Assembly: GCA_014905825.1 (NCBI GenBank)
Contig: JACGCN010000030.1
Span: 310,001 to 374,000, forward strand
Reading direction: 5' to 3'
DNA length: 64,000 nt
Source: Lyophyllum atratum
Taxonomy: Eukaryota > Basidiomycota > Agaricomycetes > Agaricales > Lyophyllaceae
Below, one piece after another: positions 21,885 to 32,009 of the stretch (position 1 is the first letter of the stretch; every line of letters begins with the position of its first letter). The notes under the pieces were generated by a model, which worked only from the letters and a program-made list of their open reading frames with translations, ran no database searches and was not told where the DNA came from. Position numbers and translations under genes: made by a program.

Positions 21885-23524
21885 CTACGTCACCGAAAGC
21901 TTTAGGGTCAGAATGAAAGAAAAAATCCATGGGACATGCATGGAACGTGCTTGTCTTGCAACTGACGTAACAAACTTCACCTCAGGTGTAATCTCCTTCC
22001 CATCCTCGTCGATCTCTTTCGATATCTCAAGAGTTAGCAGGATCGTAGCCATAGCAATCCAGAGGCTGCTATCTGCGAGGTATCGCCCGGGGCAGATCCT
22101 ACAGGAGAGAAAGCGTGAGTTGATAGAATCTGGGTGTTTATTAAAAGTGGACCTACTAACCTTCGTCCAAATCCCCAGGTTGCACTGGGGAGAGGTTTGT
22201 TTCGTCCATCTGATGAGAACTGGGTGGGATCGAAGGAGAACGGGTCAGCGTAGAGGCTCTCGTCCCATGTCATCCCCCTTGTGAATAAGTACTTCGTTAG
22301 CAAAGCTTCCTCCATATATTGGCAGTGACGACATACCTGATGTTCGGGATGACGAGCGATCCTTTCCGAATGAACAACCCGTCGTAGATGTCATCTCAAG
22401 CACGCGGTGGGGAAATGCTGAACGAAGGACGATTGAAGTTCCAGACAAGAAACAGCATCTGCCTGTGGAAGAAGTTTATCCGTCGGAATGGGGTGATTCC
22501 ACCTGGCAGGATTGCAGCCGCCATCAACAACACTTCGTCCGTCCAAAGACAGCACATGAATTTCTCACCTCAGAGTCTCGTGAAGAAGCCTTTCCAGGTA
22601 CGGAAGTGAATCCCGATCACTGAACTCAGGAAGGCGTCCAGGCCCGAGGATAGTGTCGAGTTCCTCCTGTGCTTTGGCTTGACATTCCGGATAGAGGACC
22701 ATAGCGAGGATGAATATCGATAACGCTGAAGAAGTCTGAAATTCGAAGACAAGGTGCTTGAGCCTCGGGCCATCGATATGAGGAGGTGTGCTTGCCGTCT
22801 CAGCGCCAGCTATATACGTGGTGACGGCTACGCCTTTGATGTCATCGAGATCGTATGTAGCCTCTTCGCCCGTGGAGGCTGCGATGTTGAGGGCATCCAG
22901 GTGGGATGCTATGAGGGATGATTTTGCTGCAAAATGATAGTTATCAGATATGTCCGGATTCAACGAGCTGCAAGTCAAGGACCACCGACCATCTGCGCCT
23001 AAACTTCCTTGAACAGTAATTCGTGCATATCGCAAACCTTTGGAGCATTGTCTCGCGCGAATTGCACGTAGTATGTTCCAGGGAACCAGGACGGCATGTA
23101 TTGGACTGAGATGATGGTTACATACATGTAGAGCAATGATTAGATGAAATGAAGTGCACGTACGGAAAGGGAAGAAGTCGAGAATACTGGCTCCGACTGG
23201 ACCGGCCTGCGTGAGAGCTGAGCCCAGTTCGTCGACGAGTTTCATGTAGGGATCATCGTGTGATGCGATTTGGTGTCCATAGGTGATGTGCATAATAATA
23301 CGCCGTAGAGAACCTGTATCTAGATAAGCAGCCTACTCCTAGCGTGAAACTGAATAGACAGACCTGTTGAAGAGGTTGTCGCAGTCGCTGGGATCGGTGA
23401 GCAGATTCTGGATGAGTAGGCGAGTTTCACAAAGTTGGACGGAGTTGTAGTTCGTGACTGCTTCCTTGTTGAAGTATTGATGGAACATCCGGCGATGGCG
23501 GCGGAAGGGCTCCCCATAGGCCAT
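21885..23524 (-). pseudogene. Cytochrome P450 pseudogene (basidiomycete type), N-terminus lost
   Basis: The minus strand preserves the C-helix region (MAYGEPFRRHRRMFHQYF), the I-helix (YIAGAET, then SSALSIFILAMV across a GC-AG intron at 22,736-22,795), the K-helix ExxR in LLHETLR, and the heme loop WGFGRR|ICPGRYLA split by an intron. It is broken: an extra T near 23,300 shifts the frame between FSTA and IMHITYGHQ; a missing G near 22,395 shifts it at FPHRVLE/DDIYDG; the membrane anchor and first ~100 residues are absent, with only a scrap (NRPRFLM) upstream of the C-helix. Some introns are conventional. P450s oxidise small organic molecules using heme; this copy cannot make a complete enzyme. 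Confidence 0.85.
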
Positions 23525-23922
23525 TTCTAGCGTCCTTCATGAGGAACCTTGGACGATTGGGCAAGGGCGCCGCCTATTGGCTTCATTTAACCCATCCGTA
23601 GGGCCAGCTGATCGTCACCATTTGCTTACCGTAACCATCATATTGAGAGAAACTGCCTCAAAAACTGCAGGAGTCCAGAACAGTTCTGGAAAAATATAAA
23701 CGATGGTGTCAGCAGAGAAATAACAAGTGGCGTTGGTAGACTGACCACCAAACTGTAAGGCCGCCCCTCGCGCCCTTGCCCATTAGGCCTCATTACGCAT
23801 CAGTCCCACCGCTTCGACGCGGCTATTACTCTTACTATTACACTTATACCAACCTTCTTGAATTCCCTACCCTTCCCTGAAGTTCTATAGCTACGTGATT
23901 GAAGCCCCGCCTTACCTATATC

Positions 23923-24273
23923 TGTTAGTTTCTGATGGACACCGCAAACACTCCTAGCGAGTGTCGATCACAAAGGACTCGCGTTCTTTATCATACGCGG
24001 GACTCGTGTCCTTTATCATACGTACATAAAGGACTCTTTATCATAGATACATATATATACCACCATACTACGTACCAACACCCTCAGTCACTTATACTGG
24101 ACTGAGGGTGAGCCACTTTATCTATCACGCATACTTACATTTACTGATCATGCCGTAGTTTACTTATCCTGTCTTATTATAGGTATGATCCGTCAATATA
24201 GTCACTTATACTGGACTGAGGTTTACTTATCCTGTCTTATTATAGACTCTACTCTACGGTATAGATTTTAACA
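23923..24273 (+). repeat. Copia 5' LTR
   Basis: 351 bp, TG...CA ends. It contains two internal copies of GTCACTTATACTGGACTGAG and two of TTTACTTATCCTGTCTTATT, likely regulatory. Confidence 0.96.
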
Positions 24274-24486
24274 GGTTATGGGCTATTGCTGCACACTCTA
24301 GTGGCAGTACATAGACTCTATACCGCACATCCGGATCGTCGCTCCGATCCATCAAACCACATATCCGGGTCGTCACTCCGATCCATCACAATCTTATCAG
24401 CGCGACGTTATCTTATCGAAACGCGTGCCCCCGCCACTTCCATCTAGTCTTTGTCTTCTCAGTAAGCTCGACACCTCTCCATCGCA

Positions 24487-27400
24487 ATGGCTCCCCACGG
24501 TACAGACGAAAGTCCCCCCCCACCCACTCCCAAACTTAATCCCAACGACGCAACGCACCCCTCCATCCCCTTACTGTTCATTCGCACCCCTTTCAGTGGC
24601 GACAAATTAGAACGCGACAAAGGCAATTGGAAGGAATGGGAGCGCGACTTCTGGAACTTCGCGACGCTCAATCACCTCACCGGTTACATCTTCCAAGACG
24701 CCACTTACGTCCGATGTCCCAACACTATCGCGGAACCTCGTGCCTACGCGAACTGGTTCGCCAACTGCAGCATCGCGATCGCCGCTCTCTCCCAGGCTGT
24801 CGGGCGATCTGAGCTCGAGTTCATTGACAAGAAGTTAGGCGCGAAGGGATCCTATGCCGCCATCAAAGACCACTGCCAGAGCGCCGGTCCCGTCAAGCAG
24901 ATCGCGTTAATACGCGAAGCCCTGTCCACCTACTGTTCCACATCGGAACCGCTGGAAGTCACCTCTAAACACATCTGCGACATCATCGATCGCGCATTCG
25001 ACATGGGGGAAATCACCAGGGACCTATTCAAATGTATTTCACTCCTCAACAGTCTGAACAGTCCAGACTTCCAGAGCGTCCAGTCACAACTATCCCGAGC
25101 CATCTCCGACGCCCCCGCCGACGATCCTTACACGTCGGCGAAGATGCGTCGCGTCCTCGAAAGTGAACAGACACTCCTTTCCGGGAAAAAGGGCTCTAAC
25201 ACACGTGACATCGCGCTTTCGGCGAAGACCAGCGGCCATAACCACGGTCCCACCGACATATGCTGCGAGACGTGCTACGCGGCCGGGAAACCGTGCCGGG
25301 GACATAAGAAGAAGTGGTGTATCCGCAAAGGAGGAGGAATGGAAGGAAAGACGATTGCGGATTCGGTCGCCGCTAGACGCGCTGCATCTGGATTACCAGC
25401 GAAACCATCAGTCACCTCCGCGTCGAGTAAGATTTCCGTCCCCTTCACCATCAACGGGAAAGCGCACATCGCGCAAGTCGATCCCAGCGAAATTCAGGAG
25501 CTGATCAGCGAAGGCGCGAAGAAAGAGTTCGCCGGCCTCGCCTCCACCCCCATTCATACAGAAATTGCGTGGATGGCAGTCACAGACACCACCGTCTCCA
25601 TCAGAGATTATCCCTTCTACGCGGACACCGGCGCTTCGGTCTGCATTTCCATGGACCGAAACGACTTCTTAAGTCTCAAGACCATCGATACCCGATTCAT
25701 AGGAGGTGTCGGGGGTTCGTCGCTCCCGGCGATCGCGATGGGTACCATGCGTCTCCGCCTAGCGGGAGGTAATTACCTCGATCTTCACAACGCCCTCTAC
25801 GCTCCCACCGCCACAGTGCGCCTTATCTCAGTCAGCGCCTTATCCATCGACACCGATACGGTCTCCCACTTCGACGCCAACGGCTTGAAGATCTACAAGA
25901 AATCCACCGGCGAATTTATTGCCGGCGGACCCTTATTACCCAACCGCCTCTATGCATTGAACATACAATCCACCACCGCCGACTACGCCTTAGCCGCCCA
26001 ACACGCGCCTGATCTGATGACTTGGCACCGCCGACTTGGCCACACCAACTTCCAGACGCTCAAAGACATGGCAAAGTCCGGTACCGTCGCAGGTATGCCC
26101 TCCTCATTCCCTCTTCTGCCGCCGAAATGTGAATCTTGCATTCTTGGGAAACAGACCAAGACGCCGGTTCCGAAGACGCGCGAGGAGGGACCAGGGCATA
26201 GAGCGACGAGGAGGTTAGGAATCATTTGGGTAGACCTTACGGGTCCGGCCCCTGTACAGTCGCGCGAAGGCTACAAATATATCATGAACTTGGTGGATGA
26301 TTATTCAAACAAACCGTGGTCAATTCCCCTTAAGCTCAAGAGCGATGCGCTCGAAGAGCTGAAATCCTGGGAGCGCGCGCGGGAGGTCGAGACTGGATTA
26401 AAAGTCGGCGTGTATCGCACTGGTCACGACGGAGAATTAGCGGGTCACCAGATGGAAAGATGGCTCAAATCCACTGGTACCGACCAACAATTTGGTGCCC
26501 CATACACGTCTGCGCACATCGGACGCGTAGAACGAATGCACAGGACACTGATGAACAAAGGGCGCACCATGCGCATCGCGTCGGAATGCCCGCCCAACAT
26601 GTGGGTAGAATTCTACCTCACGGCTTGCCACCTTCACGAGAAAACCCCTACGAAATCTCTAAAAGGTATATCTCCCTACGAAATATGGCACAACCGGAAA
26701 CCAGACTACTCCTACATGCGCGAGATCGGCTGTAAAGCCTTCGTCCTCATCCAAAACAAACACAACCCCAAGATATACGAACGCTCCATCGAGTGTATCC
26801 TAGTAGGCTATCATCCAAAGGCGAAGGAATACCGATGCTATGACAGGAAGTCCGGAAATACCTACAGCACATATCACGTTCGATTTCTCGAGAGCCACGA
26901 TGGTCACCCACCTCCTACACTTACTATTCCAGCCGAGCAGACCATCGACAAACCCCCCACTATGGATCAGATTAGGGACGGATCTACAGCCGAACCGGTC
27001 ATCTGGGATGAAGATGAAGATTTCCTACCACCTATGAACATCGCGGTACACGACGAGCTACAAAATGAACCGGAACAAATACCCCTTCCCGTGGTCCGTC
27101 GATCATCCCGCGTACCACAACCAACCGAGAAGGCAAATCCTGACAACCCACCTCCAACTCGCCTGCAACAAGCCGTACGCGAATCCAAGGAGAGCGCCGA
27201 ACGCGTCCACGCCGCGAGACAGGAACGCAGGGCAGCCGCCAAGGATGACGTCGACCCATCAATCCCTGAAGTCCCTGAAGTCCCTGAAGTCCCTGATCTC
27301 GCACATCACGGAGGTAACGCCGATCATGATCGAATTCTGGCGGCTATTGCAGAGTCCGGAGATATAGATCCGATGAGCATGGAGTTAGAGGATGAACCGA

Positions 27401-28974
27401 AATCGTGGAGGGAAGCCAGGGAGTCAGCAGATGCGAAGAAATGGGAGGAAGGGTACAGAGATGAACTGAAGTCCCTCAAAGATATGGGGGTATACGAACT
27501 CGTCCCGCGCTCGGAAGTCCCACAAGGCCATAAGATACGAAAAGGACGCCCAATTTTCAAAATCAAACGGGACGAGAACGGGAACGCTGTGCGTTTTAAG
27601 GTCCGTCTTGTATTCAAAGGCTACGAACAGATATACGGAAAGGATTACACCAAAACTACCTCACCGACAGCACGCATGGAATCCTGGCGAATACTCCTAC
27701 ACCTAGCCGCATCACAACCCGGATGGCACGCGACCCAGATCGACGTGAAAACCGCTTTCTTATATGGCCTACTCCCAGACGACGAAGTTCAATACATGGA
27801 ACAGCCGGATGGATTTGAGGAGGAGGGTAAGGAGGACTGGGTATGGCGCTTGGTAAGGGGGTTATATGGGATGAAGCAGAGCGGGAGAATTTGGAATCAG
27901 ACGTTGAACGAGAACATGATCGCCTGGGGATTCACCCGCCTCGCCTGCGAGTCTTGCATCTACTACCGCGAAACTGACTCCGGTACCGTCATTGCAGCCG
28001 TCCATGTGGACGATTTTCTATCCATCGCGAGCTCAAAGGCGGAGAACGACCGATTCAAGGCGCAGATGCGAGAGGTGTGGACTATTTCAGACCTAGGCAC
28101 TCCCAGATTCGTCGTCGGCATCGGGATCGAATGGGATACCGCCAACTCTTCCGTCAAATTATCGCAGACCGCGCTTATTGATAAGATCATATCACAGTTC
28201 GGACAAACTGACGCCGCGCCACTCTCCCTACCTATGGATCCCGGATTAAAGCTTCGACGCGTTGATCGTACAACACTCCCTGAAGAAGAACAAATCGCCT
28301 TATCGAAGATCCCGTACCGTTCACTCGTTGGCGGCCTACTGTACCTCGCGATCTCGACGCGACCAGATATATCATATGCCGTACAACAACTCACACAGTA
28401 CGTCGACTCCTATTCTAGGATCCACTGGGATGCGGCCATCCGTCTTGTCCGCTACTTAAAGGGTACCCGGGATCTCAAATTAACCTTGGGAGGAGATGCG
28501 TCCATATCATTGCTAGGATTCACCGACTCCGACTGGGCAAATTGCCTCGACACTCGTCGAAGTATCGGCGGTTATACATGGAACCTAGGATCTGGAGCGA
28601 TCTCCTGGGCAGCCCGCAAACAGAAAACCGTAGCGGCCTCATCATGCGAGGCGGAATACATGGCAGCGTTCGAAAGCGCGCAGGAATGCATATGGCTGCG
28701 CGCGCTCTTCAAAGCTATAGGACACGACTTTACCCATACACCCACAACGATACTCTGTGACAACAACGCGGCGATTAATCTCTCTGAAGATCCCTTACTC
28801 CACGCGCGCGTAAAACACGTCGATATCAAGTACCATTTCCTGCGCGAACGCGTCCAATCAAACGAGATCACAGTCCGCTACATAAACACCAAAGACAACG
28901 CCGCGGACATCTTCACTAAAGCCCTACCCGCCCCCCTTTTCACTCGCCTTCGCGCCCTACTAGGTCTCCAGTAA
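24487..28974 (+). CDS. Copia gag-pol polyprotein
   Basis: 1,495 residues without interruption. Gag lies in residues 1-250, then a Cys/His cluster (CCETCYAAGKPCRGH). The aspartic protease has YADTGASVC near residue 380. GAG-pre-integrase shows WHRRLGHTNF and the zinc Cys pair CESCILGK. The integrase core has VDLTGPAP, the DGE of TGHDGELAG and the RVERMHRTLMNKGRTMR region. The reverse transcriptase shows KVRLVFKGYEQ, QIDVKTAFLYG and the catalytic HVDD box (usually YVDD) in AAVHVDDFLS. RNase H has FTDSDWA, SSCEAEYMA and KHVDIKYHFLRERV. All catalytic residues expected are present, so the element should be able to transpose. The 24,487 ATG is the first in frame after the 5' LTR. Confidence 0.96.
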   Translation: MAPHGTDESPPPPTPKLNPNDATHPSIPLLFIRTPFSGDKLERDKGNWKEWERDFWNFATLNHLTGYIFQDATYVRCPNTIAEPRAYANWFANCSIAIAALSQAVGRSELEFIDKKLGAKGSYAAIKDHCQSAGPVKQIALIREALSTYCSTSEPLEVTSKHICDIIDRAFDMGEITRDLFKCISLLNSLNSPDFQSVQSQLSRAISDAPADDPYTSAKMRRVLESEQTLLSGKKGSNTRDIALSAKTSGHNHGPTDICCETCYAAGKPCRGHKKKWCIRKGGGMEGKTIADSVAARRAASGLPAKPSVTSASSKISVPFTINGKAHIAQVDPSEIQELISEGAKKEFAGLASTPIHTEIAWMAVTDTTVSIRDYPFYADTGASVCISMDRNDFLSLKTIDTRFIGGVGGSSLPAIAMGTMRLRLAGGNYLDLHNALYAPTATVRLISVSALSIDTDTVSHFDANGLKIYKKSTGEFIAGGPLLPNRLYALNIQSTTADYALAAQHAPDLMTWHRRLGHTNFQTLKDMAKSGTVAGMPSSFPLLPPKCESCILGKQTKTPVPKTREEGPGHRATRRLGIIWVDLTGPAPVQSREGYKYIMNLVDDYSNKPWSIPLKLKSDALEELKSWERAREVETGLKVGVYRTGHDGELAGHQMERWLKSTGTDQQFGAPYTSAHIGRVERMHRTLMNKGRTMRIASECPPNMWVEFYLTACHLHEKTPTKSLKGISPYEIWHNRKPDYSYMREIGCKAFVLIQNKHNPKIYERSIECILVGYHPKAKEYRCYDRKSGNTYSTYHVRFLESHDGHPPPTLTIPAEQTIDKPPTMDQIRDGSTAEPVIWDEDEDFLPPMNIAVHDELQNEPEQIPLPVVRRSSRVPQPTEKANPDNPPPTRLQQAVRESKESAERVHAARQERRAAAKDDVDPSIPEVPEVPEVPDLAHHGGNADHDRILAAIAESGDIDPMSMELEDEPKSWREARESADAKKWEEGYRDELKSLKDMGVYELVPRSEVPQGHKIRKGRPIFKIKRDENGNAVRFKVRLVFKGYEQIYGKDYTKTTSPTARMESWRILLHLAASQPGWHATQIDVKTAFLYGLLPDDEVQYMEQPDGFEEEGKEDWVWRLVRGLYGMKQSGRIWNQTLNENMIAWGFTRLACESCIYYRETDSGTVIAAVHVDDFLSIASSKAENDRFKAQMREVWTISDLGTPRFVVGIGIEWDTANSSVKLSQTALIDKIISQFGQTDAAPLSLPMDPGLKLRRVDRTTLPEEEQIALSKIPYRSLVGGLLYLAISTRPDISYAVQQLTQYVDSYSRIHWDAAIRLVRYLKGTRDLKLTLGGDASISLLGFTDSDWANCLDTRRSIGGYTWNLGSGAISWAARKQKTVAASSCEAEYMAAFESAQECIWLRALFKAIGHDFTHTPTTILCDNNAAINLSEDPLLHARVKHVDIKYHFLRERVQSNEITVRYINTKDNAADIFTKALPAPLFTRLRALLGLQ

Positions 28975-29009
28975 TCATGCCAGATTTCCATGCGAGGAGG
29001 AGTATTTAC

Positions 29010-29021
29010 GGTGAGGAGGAG
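29010..29021 (+). other. Copia polypurine tract
   Basis: GGTGAGGAGGAG immediately before the 3' LTR, the expected plus-strand priming site. Confidence 0.8.
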
Positions 29022-29372
29022 TGTTAGTTTCTGATGGACACCGCAAACACTCCTAGCGAGTGTCGATCACAAAGGACTCGCGTTCTTTATCATACGCGGG
29101 ACTCGTGTCCTTTATCATACGTACATAAAGGACTCTTTATCATAGATACATATATATACCACCATACTACGTACCAACACCCTCAGTCACTTATACTGGA
29201 CTGAGGGTGAGCCACTTTATCTATCACGCATACTTACATTTACTGATCATGCCGTAGTTTACTTATCCTGTCTTATTATAGGTATGATCCGTCAATATAG
29301 TCACTTATACTGGACTGAGGTTTACTTATCCTGTCTTATTATAGACTCTACTCTACGGTATAGATTCTAACA
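29022..29372 (+). repeat. Copia 3' LTR
   Basis: 351 bp, one substitution relative to the 5' LTR; followed by the target duplication ATATC. Confidence 0.96.
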
Positions 29373-29404
29373 ATATCATCTTTCCCTTCCCTTCGTTGCC
29401 CCTC

Positions 29405-31727
29405 AACCTCTCCCGCTGCAACGAAGGTCAGTTATACTTTCATTTCCCTCATATTAATTACTAAACCTCTCCCGCTGCAACGAAGATATATTTGTCCTGT
29501 CTGACGTCTGACCTAAGTGTTGGCGCCGTACCCGGCGCCCTTCCACTTTTTTTTTGACACCGACATTCTCTTCCACCGTCAAACTGTCTCGCACACCGTC
29601 AACACCCACTCCCTTACTCACAAGACAGGAGGCGAGAAGGCTAGCCAATCTCGGAATCTCTAGTCTCGACACCACCCCTCACCCCACTGCCACTGCCACT
29701 GCCACCGCCAGCTCACCGCTGTCCCCACCGTCTTCAGACTTCGAGACCGACTCCAGCAGCTCGGACACCTCGGACTTACCTCACATCAGACCCTTACCGC
29801 CGCTGCCTAGACCGCCCATGACGTCCCTTGGTTCTCAACCCCTTGCTTCGGTCCTTGTGACCAAGTTGAAGGAATGTCCCACTCTCACGGCCGGCCGCAT
29901 CGACCCACTCGTCCACCAGTCTTGGTCCCTCGCCTGCAAACACTACCAGAAACATGCCGGGAAGACCCCAGCCGAGATCGTCAGCTTTGTCGCGGACGCT
30001 ATGCTCGAACCCCGTCTCATCTCGTGGTACCAGGCCGGTCAAGCCCGCATTGACAGAATGACACTCGACGTCTACCTCTCCGAGCTCGCCGAACTCGTCC
30101 TCGAGAAGAACTGGGCACATAAAATCCGCGACACCATCATCTCTTCCAAGCAGCACAGCCGCCCATTCATGGATTGGAAGATCGAGATCGAGAACCTCAA
30201 CGCTATCCTCAAGACCTCCTCTCCCACCCACGCGCTCACTGACGAGGGCCTCAAGGTCCAGTTGGAATCCAACCTCAACAAGGAGCTGAAGACCAGCCTC
30301 CTCAACGAACCCATCCTCACTGTCACCCTCGCTCCCTGGTCTACTGAAGTCAAGGAGCGCGATGACCGTCTCAGGGCTAGGCTTTCGAAGTCCGGTCCGG
30401 TCCGGTTTTTGGCCCATTTTGGCCGCAACCGCGACCGGAACCGGTTGGGAAACTTACAACGGACGTGCAACCGACGACCGAACCGTGCACGACCGGTCGT
30501 TATCGGTTGCACACACTTATCGGACCGGTTTCGACCGGTCACGACTGAACTGGGTTCCAACCGGTCGCAACTGACTTGCGACCGGTCGCGACCGACGATA
30601 TGGCTGCGAAATCTACTGAAAACTCCCCATCTCTACCTTAAGATCATATATATATTAGCTAACTAATACAGAAGAATCTACATGTAACTAATACAGAAGA
30701 ACTGAAGAGTGAATTAGAAGGATGACATGAAAACATAGACGAAGAGGACTTACAACTATAAATGACGTGCACGGCGGTCGGGTGACGTGGGTGTGGTGGT
30801 GGCGTGGGCGTGGTGGGCGAGCAGTAGCAGTGGCAGGGCGGTTGGGGGATGTGATGTGGCGGGGGTGTGGGCAGGCAGTGATGATCGGGTGACTTGGGGT
30901 CGGGCAACGCGGGCGTCGCTTGGAGGTGACGTGGTGGCGGCGTGGGCGAGCAGTGGCAGGGCGGTTGGGAGATGTGACGTGGCGGCGGTGTGGACAGGCA
31001 GTGAAGACCTGGGCGCCATGATGACGTGGCGGCGGTCAGGACCTTTCCCGAGCCGCAGGGGGCTGCGTCGGGTTCGTTGGGTGACGTGGCCGTCGACACC
31101 GGGCTTTGCAGGGCGTGCAAGGGAGGGGGGACGGCTGAAGGGGGTCCTGAGGGTCCTGGGTGCCAACTCCAGGTGGTTAGCGGTCCGTTATGAGTGGTTA
31201 TGGCTGCGAAGACGCACCTCGAGGCTCTCCCCCAGCTGGGGTCTGCCCTGCTCGCCTCCCCCCCATTCCCTTGTGTGACTCTCTTCCTGCTGTTGCCACA
31301 GCGGCGTCGCGTAGCTTTGTCTGGTGGCAGTCGGTGCCGATGTCGATTGGAGGGGATGGACGGGATGGACGCAGCGGTTGGGGTAGTGGTAGTGGATGGG
31401 AATCAACAAGACATCAACGGCGTCGCCGTCAACGATGCCTCGTTTGTTGATGTGCACCATGTGACTTGTCGGTTCTGACCGGTCGCGACCGGTCCTTGAC
31501 CAGTTCGGCACACCGGCCATTTCCGAGCAACCGCAACCGCGGGCGTCGAAAATCCTTCGCAACCGCAACCGGAAGTCCGGTTGTTTCCGGTTGCGGTCCG
31601 GTCAAGTTGCGGTCTTTTTCGGTTGGTGCAACCGGACCTCGAAAGCCTACTCAGGGCTGAGGACGCGCGTAGTGTTGCACAAACTCGGCAAGCTGGCTTT
31701 TATCTCGCTGAGTTGCAGCTTGCTTAG
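29405..31727 (+). pseudogene. Remnant of an older retroelement: leader plus gag N-terminus, split by a hAT-like insert
   Basis: Begins with a 22-bp direct repeat AACCTCTCCCGCTGCAACGAAG (29,405 and 29,464) and a TGGCGCCGTACCC block at 29,521 resembling the primer-binding region of Gypsy-type elements. The gag frame (from 29,554) has a proline/serine-rich start, then a helical region (KLKECPTLTAG, VADAMLEPRLISWYQAG, LSELAELVLEKNWAHKIRD). It is cut at 30,377 by the element 30,378-31,649 and resumes after the target duplication as LRAEDARSVAQTRQ, stopping at 31,727. The resumed DAR-S/T-V stretch matches the gag fragment in the palindrome spacer (53,408-53,914), so both derive from the same retroelement family. 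Confidence 0.72.
30378..31649. mobile_element. Non-autonomous hAT-like DNA transposon, 1,272 bp
   Basis: Flanked by an exact 8-bp duplication CTCAGGGC (30,370-30,377 and 31,650-31,657), the target size of hAT elements. Terminal inverted repeats begin TAGGCTTTCGAAGTCCGG on the left and, inverted, TAGGCTTTCGAGGTCCGG on the right. Both ends are packed with CCGGT/ACCGG motifs (GACCGGTCGCGACCGGT-like), probable transposase-binding repeats. No transposase frame is inside. The middle holds a GC-rich region with two similar blocks (around 30,820-30,880 and 30,950-31,010; shared GGCAGGGCGGTTGGG and GGCAGTGA) that read GTGACGTGG repeatedly. Confidence 0.88.
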
Positions 31728-32009
31728 TCAACCATCTCATCTCGGCCCATCTAATCTAATCCATCAGTTCAGAAGCAACCCGGAAGCAGCTTTGGGTTAG
31801 GGTGGCCGGAGCCAGCTCAAAGCCGACTCAAGGTCGGCTTGAGACGACTTGAGACGACTTGATGCAATCGAGAACTTGGAGAATACTACTATATGAATAG
31901 CTATAGACTACATTTCACGGTAATTGATTACTGATTTTCACCCTACAGCCTGCAGATGAGCGAGTAATGATACGAGAAGGAATATGAATAACATACCCAG
32001 AGGTTCAGG
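31728..32009. other. Intergenic spacer
   Basis: No gene seen; a short tandem repeat TTGAGACGAC (two to three units) lies at about 31,840-31,862. Confidence 0.6.

Larger units (their letters stand above)
23923..29372 (+). mobile_element. Complete Ty1/Copia LTR retrotransposon, 5,450 bp
   Basis: LTRs of 351 bp (23,923-24,273 and 29,022-29,372) start TGTTAG and end TAACA. They differ only at 24,268 (T) versus 29,367 (C). A 5-bp target duplication ATATC lies at 23,918-23,922 and 29,373-29,377. The internal region has a primer-binding region at 24,274, one intact 1,495-codon polyprotein, and a polypurine tract before the 3' LTR. Domain order is gag, protease, integrase, reverse transcriptase, RNase H (the Copia order). 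Near-identical LTRs and an intact frame mean a very recent insertion. Confidence 0.97.

Noticed and set aside
24000..24250. Short repeats in the Copia LTR as a CRISPR-like array
   Set aside because: Only two copies each of two ~20-bp motifs, inside an LTR of a eukaryotic element.
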